From Candidatus Cryptobacteroides faecavium (GTDB lineage: Bacteria; Bacteroidota; Bacteroidia; Bacteroidales; UBA932), in contig JADIMB010000104.1 in the NCBI GenBank assembly GCA_017694995.1, positions 1 to 53,034 of the forward strand: a stretch of DNA of 53,034 bases, in the 5' to 3' direction. The position numbers were made by a program, and so were the translations under genes. Under the pieces are notes generated by a model that was given only the letters and a program-made list of their open reading frames with translations, had not been told where the DNA came from and did no database searches. Each line of letters opens with the position of its first letter. Within the stretch, counting starts at the first letter, position 1. Positions 24,675 to 32,661 of this stretch are shown in pieces.

Positions 24675-25936
24675 TCTTTCATGCACTGGATATAAGCGGC
24701 CTTCAGGTCGGCGGATATTTTTTTCCTGTCGTGCCTGGAGGCTGCTTTTATGGCTCCGTTGCAGCCCAGCCGGGCGGAGGTGTCAGCATCAGAGCTTATC
24801 TGCCTGATGCATTCTGCAAGGCCCTCTGCATCTCCCGGCTCGAACAGCAGTCCTGTCTCCTTGTCCGTGACAATAGACGGTACGCCCCCTGTCGCGGCTG
24901 CCAGGACAGGGATTCCTGTCATCTGGGCTTCACATACGCTGTTGGGCGAGTTCTCGATGTATGAAGGGTGTACATACAGGTCAGAGGCTTTCATCACTGA
25001 AATGATGCCTTCCGGGTCAAGTATGCCATTGAATCTGATTCCCGAATCCCTGCATGATATCCCGTATCTGCGGCTGAATACCTTTATAAGCGGGTCGTCA
25101 GCGCGGATCCCGACGACATCCCAGTGTACGGGAAACCCTCCTTTCCTGAGAATGCCGGCGCATTTCATGATCAGGTCGAGCCCTTTATACGGGGCGTTGG
25201 ATATTGTTGACATTATCCTGACTGGGCTTCCCGCGTTCCTGTTCCTGGGCTTCCATACCCCTGCACAGGCATAGAACTCTTCCCGCAGCACCTCATCGAC
25301 ATGGAAATATTCTGCACTGGAGTATCTTTTGACTATCTGCCTGTCCCACAGGGTCCTTCCGAGCGCGAATCTCATGGCTGCAAGATACTTCGTCTCTTTC
25401 TCAGCCCGGGAGGCATAGTCTTCACGCAGATGGATGGCCCCGTTCCTGAGCAGGACTTCATTGATGAATGTCCCGGGAAGGATGAAGTCCTTTCCGGATA
25501 TGTCCCCCGGGAAAAAACTTTTCAGGGCTTCGTTGAGGACACCCTGGATATGCACTGCAACAGGTATCCCTTTTATGGAGACTGTCCCGGACGCGAGTTT
25601 TGTCTCGCATCCGAATATCTGGACAATGTCCGGCTTGAAATCATCTGCTGCCCGGAGTATGTCGCTGTCGTAACTTTCGCTGAAAAGCCCGGTCCAGTTG
25701 TGGACCAGTTTCCTGAATCCGGCAGGACTGTTCCTGCGGATCTTGTAGTATGTCACATTGTCCTGGATTTCAGGGCCTCCGCCGCGCTTTGACAAGAATG
25801 CTACACCGAGCTGTATGTCGGGCAGGTATTCAGTCACGGTCTTCTGCAGGGAAGAAATCCACCCTTTCCCGTTATAGGCCCTGTCCCCCTTTTCGTCGAA
25901 CAGGGTGTTTGTAGATGACAGCCACAGAACTCTCAT
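24659..25936 (-). CDS. GT4 family glycosyltransferase
   Basis: A 425-residue GT-B enzyme. The N-terminal domain begins MRVLWLSSTNTLFDEKG; the C-terminal donor domain has IMSTISNAPYKGLDLIMKC, LYVHPSYIENSPNSVCEAQ (the E-x7-E equivalent) and TGGVPSIV. No transmembrane segment is seen. It resembles capsule or cell-wall polysaccharide glycosyltransferases, but it sits outside any polysaccharide cluster, so donor and acceptor cannot be named. It follows the Fur-family gene on the minus strand by 69 bases and may share its transcript. A GC-rich hairpin (25977-26002) lies in the gap. Confidence 0.85.
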   Translation of the reverse strand: MRVLWLSSTNTLFDEKGDRAYNGKGWISSLQKTVTEYLPDIQLGVAFLSKRGGGPEIQDNVTYYKIRRNSPAGFRKLVHNWTGLFSESYDSDILRAADDFKPDIVQIFGCETKLASGTVSIKGIPVAVHIQGVLNEALKSFFPGDISGKDFILPGTFINEVLLRNGAIHLREDYASRAEKETKYLAAMRFALGRTLWDRQIVKRYSSAEYFHVDEVLREEFYACAGVWKPRNRNAGSPVRIMSTISNAPYKGLDLIMKCAGILRKGGFPVHWDVVGIRADDPLIKVFSRRYGISCRDSGIRFNGILDPEGIISVMKASDLYVHPSYIENSPNSVCEAQMTGIPVLAAATGGVPSIVTDKETGLLFEPGDAEGLAECIRQISSDADTSARLGCNGAIKAASRHDRKKISADLKAAYIQCMKDYPRI

Positions 25937-26005
25937 TGCGTTCGTTTCTTGTTTGGATCCGGCTCCCGGAAATCTGCCGTCCCCGGGAGGCGTCCGGGAC
26001 GGAAT

Positions 26006-26467
26006 CTATGCGGTCTTGACGGCCTGGGACTTTTTCCTCGTGGGCCTTCCTATCAGCTGTATGTCGATGTGCTCTATCTTGAACCCTTTGAATTTGCGCC
26101 TTTTGAGGTGTTTCTCGACAATCCCTATGAGTTCCTCGTCAAGGACATCCCTGTACTCGTGGTTCTCGCAGTCGTAGATATGCAGATGCTTGTATGTGTT
26201 GACATCGAAGTACATCTTGTTGTTGGCGCTTAGCCTGTGCTCGTATATGCCCAGCAGCGCGAGGCTTGAGAGTATGTTGTAGACGGAGGCCACCGTCACT
26301 TTTGTGGTCCCTGTCTTCCTTATCTCGTCAGTGACCATGTCCGCGGAAGCGTGACCGAGCTTCATCATGGCCTCGTGTACGGCAAGTCTCTGCGGTGTGG
26401 CCTTGAGTGAATGCCGTTTGAGTACAGATTTGAAAGTTTCTATATTTGTATTTTTCGGATTGGTCAT
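26006..26467 (-). CDS. Fur-family transcriptional regulator lacking the structural CXXC pairs
   Basis: A 153-residue Fur/PerR-type repressor. The N-terminal winged helix is clear (SLKATPQRLAVHEAMMKLGHASADMV; TVASVYNILSSLALLGI). The C-terminal dimerisation half has HLHIYDCENHEY, keeping histidines that could bind a regulatory metal, but it has only one cysteine, so the usual structural Cys4 zinc site (two CXXC pairs) is absent. The tail is basic (LIGRPTRKKSQAV). By neighbourhood and fold it may sense peroxide or metal; which one is unknown. A perfect inverted repeat sits just upstream. Confidence 0.88.
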   Translation of the reverse strand: MTNPKNTNIETFKSVLKRHSLKATPQRLAVHEAMMKLGHASADMVTDEIRKTGTTKVTVASVYNILSSLALLGIYEHRLSANNKMYFDVNTYKHLHIYDCENHEYRDVLDEELIGIVEKHLKRRKFKGFKIEHIDIQLIGRPTRKKSQAVKTA

Positions 26468-26483
26468 ATCTTTGCAAAATAAA

Positions 26484-26514
26484 CTGGTGCAAAATTAGGA
26501 ATAATTTGCACCAG
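26484..26514. promoter_or_regulatory. Perfect inverted repeat between fur-family gene and SDR gene (candidate operator)
   Basis: Arms CTGGTGCAAA (26484-26493) and TTTGCACCAG (26505-26514) are perfectly complementary, separated by 11 bases. The element lies 17 bases upstream of the fur-family start and 41 bases upstream of the SDR start, in a 88-base divergent region. A weak -7-like TATTTTGC (minus strand, 26474-26481) abuts it. Position and symmetry suggest an operator for the adjacent regulator; it does not look like a classic Fur box. Confidence 0.65.
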
Positions 26515-26555
26515 AGCCAAATAAAATTGAAAAATTCAAATTTGGAAATATAGTC

Positions 26556-27410
26556 ATGAAGATAGACAGCAGCAATTTCAAGGGTTACAGGAGCTTTGCC
26601 CTGGTCACCGGAGCCGCCTCAGGGATGGGAAGACTGTATGCCATGCGACTGGCGATGATGGGGTACAGCCTGGTCATAGTGGACATCAACTCATCGAAGC
26701 TTGAGGAAACGGCTTCTTTGCTGGAGTCCGGGGTGGCTGCCCTGAACGACTGGCGTATACCCTACAAGTCAGGATTCAGAGTACTGCCTCTTGTGCAGGA
26801 CCTTTCCAGGCAGGAGGCGGCCGAGAAAGTATTCTCTTTCACCCGGGAGAACGGGTGCGATGTGGAAGTGCTGGTGAACAATGCCGGCCTTTTTTATTAT
26901 CAGGGTATAGCCGAGACTTCGCCTGCGGCCCTCTCCCGGATGGTGATGGTGCACAACTGTACCCCTCTGCTTCTCTGCCGGGCCTTCGTGCCCCTCATGA
27001 GGGAGCGCGGGAAAGGTTATGTGCTGAACATATCGTCTCTGGCGGCATGGATTCCGTGGCCCGGCCTCGGGATGTACGCGTCCACAAAACGTTTTGTGAA
27101 GGATTTCTCCAGAGCTCTCAGGGTAGAGTCCCGCGGGACCGGGGTGAGTGTGACCAATGCATATTTCGGTGCGGTGGACACGCCTCTGTTCAACCTCAAG
27201 CCGTCTTACCGCCGGCTGGCGCGCAACCTGCGCATAATGATACCTGCGGAGACTGCGGTGGAGAAAGCCCTTGACGCGACTTTCAAGAGGAGGAAAGGCA
27301 CTATGCCGGGATTCCTTAACCATATTTTCAAGCCTGTCGTGGCCATACTTCCGGATCCTGTACTTGCCTGGATATACAGACTTCTGGCCCCGATAAGGAT
27401 GGATGTTTGA
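26556..27410 (+). CDS. Short-chain dehydrogenase/reductase (SDR)
   Basis: An NAD(P)-dependent oxidoreductase of 284 residues. Cofactor loop GAASGMGRLYA (about 15-25), NNAG in VLVNNAGLFYY, catalytic Ser in LNISSLAAW and Tyr174-x3-Lys178 in YASTK. The C-terminal stretch beyond the core (about 215-284) contains a hydrophobic segment that may touch the membrane. Substrate unknown; a 3-ketoacyl or sterol-like ketone is possible for this classical subfamily. It is divergent from the fur-family gene and may be under its control. Confidence 0.88.
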   Translation: MKIDSSNFKGYRSFALVTGAASGMGRLYAMRLAMMGYSLVIVDINSSKLEETASLLESGVAALNDWRIPYKSGFRVLPLVQDLSRQEAAEKVFSFTRENGCDVEVLVNNAGLFYYQGIAETSPAALSRMVMVHNCTPLLLCRAFVPLMRERGKGYVLNISSLAAWIPWPGLGMYASTKRFVKDFSRALRVESRGTGVSVTNAYFGAVDTPLFNLKPSYRRLARNLRIMIPAETAVEKALDATFKRRKGTMPGFLNHIFKPVVAILPDPVLAWIYRLLAPIRMDV

Positions 27411-27420
27411 TAAAAACCAC

Positions 27421-27428
27421 TATATTTG
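27421..27428 (+). promoter_or_regulatory. -7 box for the carboxyltransferase gene
   Basis: Perfect TATATTTG about 33 bases before the chosen ATG at 27462. It decides against the in-frame upstream extension (27426), which would begin before the expected transcription start. A TTG lies 11 bases upstream, short for a -33. Confidence 0.6.
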
Positions 27429-27461
27429 CAGGCTGAACAGATTGAAAATAATCGTATTATT

Positions 27462-29243
27462 ATGGCAAGAGAAATAAAATTCTCCCTGGTATACAGGGAT
27501 ATGTGGCAGTCTTCGGGCAAATATGTGCCTACAGTGAGCCAGCTTAAGGAAGTCGCTCCTGCAATCATCGACATGGGATGTTTCGACAGGGTGGAGACAA
27601 ACGGCGGTGCTTTCGAGCAGGTGAATCTCCTTTTCGGTGAGAACCCGAACAAGGCCGTCCGCGAATGGACAGCCCCTTTCAACAAGGCCGGAATCCAGAC
27701 ACATATGCTGGAAAGAGGTCTCAATGCGTTGAGGATGAATCCTGTCCCTGCTGATGTCAGAGAGCTGATGTATAAAGTGAAATGCAAACAGGGGACAAAT
27801 ATATCGAGGTCTTTCTGCGGACTCAACGACCACAGGAACCTCCGTCTTTCGGTGGAGTATGCAAAGAAGGGCGGCATGATCTCCCAGGTGGCCCTCTCCA
27901 TCACCAATTCCCCGATACACACTGTGGAATACTATATGGGCATAGTTGACAAGGTGGTCGAATACGGCTGCGACGAGATATGCCTCAAGGACATGGCCGG
28001 AATCGGACGCCCGACTTTCCTGGGCCAGCTTACTGCGTCAATAAAGAAGAGATACCCTCATATAAAGGTACAGTACCACGGCCACACAGGCCCGGGTTTC
28101 TCTCCGGCTTCGATGCTAGAGGTGGCGCGTGCCGGTGCCGACTATCTGGATGTGGCTGTCGAGCCGCTTTCCTGGGGAAAGGTGCATCCTGATGTGATCA
28201 CCATCCGCGAGATGATGAAGGCGGACGGGTTCAAGGTGAAGGACCTGAACATGAATGCATATATGGAGGTGCGCCGCCTGACCCAGAAGTTCATAGACGA
28301 CTTCCTCGGATACTGGATCGACCCTAACAACTCGCATATGAGCTCGCTCCTGGTGGGCTGCGGCCTTCCGGGCGGGATGATGGGCTCGATGATGGCGGAC
28401 CTGAAAGGTTTCCACGGAGCCATCAACGCTTCACTGCGTGCCCAGGGCAAGAAGGAGCTCACTCTTGACGAGCTGATGGTGATGCTGTTCCAGGAGGTCG
28501 AGTACGTATGGCCTCGCCTGGGCTATCCGCCACTTGTGACACCGTTCAGCCAGTATGTCAAGAATACGGCTCTGATGAACCTCATGAACATCCTCAAGGG
28601 TCAGCCGAGATGGACCACCATCGACAAAGACACGTGGAACATGATTCTCGGCAAGATGGGCCGTCTCCCTGGCGAGCTGGCTCCGGAGCTGGTGGAGCTC
28701 GCCAAGAGCAAGGGCCTGGAGTTCTATACCGGAAATCCTCAGGATGCGTTCCCGGACGAGCTGGACAAGTACCGCCAGATGATGACAGAGGAAGGCTGGG
28801 ACTTCGGGGAGGACGACGAGGAACTCTTCGAGTTCGCCATGCACGAAAGGCAGTACCGCGACTACAAGAGCGGCATAGCCAAGGAGCGTTTCAAGAAAGA
28901 CCTCGAGGCTGCGAAAGAAAAGGCTGGAGCGCCTGTAGTCATCACACGTCCTGTGGTGGAGGTGCCGAAGTATGATGTGGAGAAGATTGCCGAGAAGTAT
29001 CCTAAGGCTACGGCAGTGCAGGCTCCGGTGAAGGGCCAGCTGATCTGGCAGGTGGATGTGGATGACGTTTCCACTGCTCCGGTGGTCGGGACTGAGGTCG
29101 AGGCCGGAAAGGCGATGAGCTATGTCCAGACTTATTACGGGATGGAGGAAGTGGTCCCTGCGGTAAGCGGGCGCATCGTGGCCATCTGCTCAAAGCAGGG
29201 CGATATGGTGGCCAAAGGCGAGGTGATCGCTTTCGTGGAATAG
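27462..29243 (+). CDS. Oxaloacetate decarboxylase alpha / pyruvate carboxylase subunit B-like protein without a biotinyl lysine
   Basis: A protein of 593 residues with a carboxyltransferase TIM barrel (about 1-300; metal-site residues in EICLKDMAG and YHGHTGPGF), a conserved helical domain (about 300-480), a linker, and a C-terminal biotinyl/lipoyl-type domain (about 530-593). Biotin carriers have EAMKM at the hairpin; here the turn reads TYYGMEEVV, with no lysine to carry biotin. The protein may work with a separate biotin carrier, or use the domain only as a fold. Annotation transfers in Bacteroidota usually call it pyruvate carboxylase subunit B. No other carboxylase subunit is nearby. A strong terminator follows. 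Confidence 0.85.
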   Translation: MAREIKFSLVYRDMWQSSGKYVPTVSQLKEVAPAIIDMGCFDRVETNGGAFEQVNLLFGENPNKAVREWTAPFNKAGIQTHMLERGLNALRMNPVPADVRELMYKVKCKQGTNISRSFCGLNDHRNLRLSVEYAKKGGMISQVALSITNSPIHTVEYYMGIVDKVVEYGCDEICLKDMAGIGRPTFLGQLTASIKKRYPHIKVQYHGHTGPGFSPASMLEVARAGADYLDVAVEPLSWGKVHPDVITIREMMKADGFKVKDLNMNAYMEVRRLTQKFIDDFLGYWIDPNNSHMSSLLVGCGLPGGMMGSMMADLKGFHGAINASLRAQGKKELTLDELMVMLFQEVEYVWPRLGYPPLVTPFSQYVKNTALMNLMNILKGQPRWTTIDKDTWNMILGKMGRLPGELAPELVELAKSKGLEFYTGNPQDAFPDELDKYRQMMTEEGWDFGEDDEELFEFAMHERQYRDYKSGIAKERFKKDLEAAKEKAGAPVVITRPVVEVPKYDVEKIAEKYPKATAVQAPVKGQLIWQVDVDDVSTAPVVGTEVEAGKAMSYVQTYYGMEEVVPAVSGRIVAICSKQGDMVAKGEVIAFVE

Positions 29244-29266
29244 CTGAAAACAGATTCCGATAGGAG

Positions 29267-29305
29267 ACAGGCCTGTCCTTGAATGAAGGGGCAGGCCTGT
29301 TTTTT
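29267..29305 (+). terminator. Strong intrinsic terminator after the carboxyltransferase gene
   Basis: ACAGGCCTGTCC (29267-29278) pairs with GGGCAGGCCTGT (29289-29300), one mismatch, over a short loop, followed by a run of T. Confidence 0.85.
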
Positions 29306-29363
29306 CGTCCTGGCGGATGCCAGGACGGTTTGAGCGACTGAATATAAGGATTGGACGGTTCAT

Positions 29364-29393
29364 TTTGCCGCTGACCCCCGGCGTGTATATTTT
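29364..29393 (+). promoter_or_regulatory. Promoter of the broken susC gene
   Basis: TTTG (29364-29367), an 18-base spacer and TATATTTT (29386-29393). Transcription would begin near 29400, making the ATG at 29404 or 29425 the true start. Confidence 0.55.
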
Positions 29394-29403
29394 TATGGCA
29401 CTA

Positions 29404-32400
29404 ATGACCAATCAATCCTTAATTATGCTTCTGAACATTAATCTATTGTCAAGGCATATAGGTGCTGCGGCCCTGTATGTGCTGCTGAATCTTTTTCTTG
29501 CCCCCGGCGCGTCTGCCAATGACGGAGGAACGCTGAAGGGTGTGGTCTCCGACAAAAACGGCCCGCTGGTAGGTGTGGCTGTATATGTCAAGGATACCAA
29601 TAACGGTGTCTCGTCTGATATTGACGGGAATTATTTGCTTGCCGGCCTGGAGGAAGGCGATGTCATAGTGTTTTCCCTTCTGGGCTTTGACACAGTCAAG
29701 ATTACATGGACCGGACAGGCTCTCCAGGATGTGGTGCTTGATGCGTCCGCGGATTTCCTTGATGAAGTTGTCGTTGTCGGATATGGCGTCCGGAAGAAAG
29801 TCAACCTGACAGGTTCTGTCTCCACTGTGGATTCTGATGAACTCGACATGAGACCGGTGGCGAACATCACCCAGAGCCTCCAGGGACTTGTGCCGGGCCT
29901 TACAGTGAACAACACCAATTCAGGCCGTCCAGGGGCCGAGGCGACTCTTCAGATCCGTGGCCAGGGTAACCTTTCCGGCACTTCCACTCCGTATGTTCTT
30001 GTGGACGGTGTGGAGATGGACCTTGCTGATGTGAACCCCAACGATGTGGAAAGCATATCGGTGCTCAAAGATGCCTCCGCAAGTGCCATCTATGGTGCGC
30101 GGGCCGCATACGGCGTCATCCTGGTCACCACAAAGAGCGGTGAAAAAGGCAAGATAAGAGTGAGTTATAACGGCAACGCCGGCTGGACCCAGCCTACAGT
30201 CCTTCCGGACATGGCCAATTCAGTCGAATACGCCAACTACTGGAACGCCGCTGCTGCAAATGCGGGAAGTTCACGTCTGTATTCGGCCGAGAAAATTGCT
30301 CAGCTCCAGGCATTCATCAATGACCCGTCCAGTGTCGACCCGTGGTCGGACCCGTACACCACGCTCAATGCCGCTTACGAGAATTCCGAGTACGGTGTCG
30401 GCAACACTGACTATTTCGACCTGCACTACAAGGATTTCGCTTTCAAGCAGGACCACAACCTGAGTGTAAGCGGAGGGTCGGACAAAGTGCGATATTATGT
30501 CTCCGGCGGGGCATATACCGAGGAAGGTATCCTGAGATATGCCGACATTGACTATACAAGGTATAATATAGCAGCGAATATCAACGCCGACCTTACCAAA
30601 TGGATGCGCCTGAAGTTCAACACCAAATACAGCCACCAGGAGACAAACACGCCGTTCGGGACCGGTGGCCTGTCAGAAGGCTTCTACCATTCCCTTGCAC
30701 GTTTTTCCCCTACAAAGCATTATATAGACCCTAACGGGAATTTCACGGAGCTTTCGCTGATCCCTTACCTGCAGAGCGGCACTTATACCAACAGTGTCGA
30801 TGACGATTTCCTCTTCACGGTCGGTCTTGAGGTAGAGCCTGTGAAGAACTGGAAAATCTTCGCTGATTATACCTACAAGCAGAACAACTGGAATTACAAG
30901 GCGTTGAATAAGGCTCCGGTCATGTATGAGGCGGACGGGGTCACTACATTCACCGGGACGAGGTCTGAAATGGGGGTCCTGGCCGACGGCTCGTTCCTCA
31001 GGCAAATGGACATAATCCGCTACCAGACATTGAATGTATACACTACATACAGCCATTCGGTGGACAAGCACAATTTCACTGTAATGGCAGGATTCCAGGA
31101 AGAGGACTACAACTACAATTACATGTACGGCTATGTGACCGACCTTGCATCCTACACCAATACCGGACTTAATCTGGGGATGGGTGACGATACCCTGACA
31201 GAAAACCGGTACGGATGGGCCACAAGGGGATTCTTCGGCCGTCTCAACTATGATTATGACGGCAGGTATCTGGTGGAGTTCAGCGCCCGCTATGACGGGT
31301 CCTCACGTTTCGCCAAAGGCAGCAGATGGGGCTTCTTCCCTTCAGTGTCAGTGGTCTGGAACATAGCCCGCGAGCCGTTCTTCGAGCCAGCCATATTTTC
31401 GACGAGCTCAAGATAAGGGCGTCGTGGGGACGCCTGGGAAACCAGGCCGGGGCGGACTACTATACATTCTCTTCTACCATGAGCACCACCGCGCAGGGTA
31501 ATTGGTATTTTGAAGACGGCAGGGACATGTACATAAATGCCCCGGGGGTCATTGACTCGGATACGACATGGGAGAAAGTGGACAGCAAGAACATAGCGCT
31601 TGACTGGACTCTTCTCAAGGGCCGTGTGACAGGAAGCCTGGAATTCTACCAGAGGGATACGTATGATATGCTGGGCCCGTCAGAGGAACTTCCGGACTTT
31701 TTCGGGGCGGATGCTCCTGAGACAAACAACGCCAGTATGCGCAACAGGGGCTGGGAACTTTCCCTGCTCTATAGGGGCCAGATAGCGAAAAAAGTGGATT
31801 TCTCGATAGGAGGCTCCGTATATGACGCCACAGCTGTGGTGACCGAGTACAGCAACCCTACAGGAACCGACCCGTCCGGCAACTGGTACACAGGACGAGA
31901 GGTGGGTGAGATCTGGGGATACCGTGCCAGCGGACTTATCCAGACCCAGGAAGAGGCGGATGCGTACAACAACAGCCTGGACCTGAGTTATCTCACTACG
32001 GTACCGTGGACACCTGGAGACGTGAAGTATCTGGATATCAACGGTGACGGGAAGATAGACAACGGGAGCAATACTCTCGGCGACATGGGTGACATGGAGG
32101 TCATCGGAAGCACTACCCCGAGATACAACTACACCATCCAGGGGTCTCTTGCATGGAAAGGTATCACCTTGAGTGTGATGTTCCAGGGCGTGGGCAAGCG
32201 TGACTGGGCTCCTGACGGAGTATATTTCTGGGCTGCAGCCGATGTCCTTATAAAGGGATGGGTGCCTACTGGAGCCCTGTTTGACGGAAGCGACCTGGAG
32301 GGCAATTCGTTCTATACTGACGAGGACGGCAACTCCTCGCTTGTCTACGACCAGTCCGAGGGGAACAATCTCTTCCTTACGGATGCAGACGAGAACGGGG

Positions 32401-32543
32401 ACAGGTATGTGGTGCCGTTCGACTGGAAGTCAAGCCTTCCTTCCGGATACCAGTTCAACCTCGGCAGAGACTATCTTCTCCCTATCAGGAGCGGGATGAT
32501 TTCTCTTACAGGCAATCTGTGGGAACAGAACCCGGGATGGTAG
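29404..32543 (+). pseudogene. SusC/RagA-type TonB-dependent receptor, frameshifted and C-terminally altered
   Basis: Outer-membrane receptor of the SusC family, which normally pairs with a SusD lipoprotein to import glycans. Visible parts: signal peptide ending near GASA, carboxypeptidase-like domain (GVVSDKNGPLVGVAVYV), TonB-box region (DEVVVVGYG), plug domain (about 130-250) and barrel. The frame breaks near 31395-31405: the first part ends in FFEPAIFSTSSR and the second resumes as FDELKIRASWGRLGNQ, a normal SusC continuation, so one base seems lost or gained. The C-terminus after DWAPDGVYFW is also short and lacks the usual SusC ending, suggesting further decay. No susD follows. Either a true pseudogene or, for the frameshift alone, an assembly error. 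Confidence 0.85.
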
Positions 32544-32624
32544 AGATTCTGCGACCGGTTATGGATTGTAATGGGAAAAGCCCGGAAAAGAATGTTACCT
32601 TAAAGGAAAAATGAATTTTATTTG

Positions 32625-32632
32625 TATCTTTG
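32625..32632 (+). promoter_or_regulatory. -7 box for the GH20 gene
   Basis: Perfect TATCTTTG 29 bases before the GH20 ATG. No clear -33 element. It indicates the GH20 gene does not depend on susC transcription. Confidence 0.6.
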
Positions 32633-32661
32633 TAACGGACTGACCATTAATTTTTACATTT

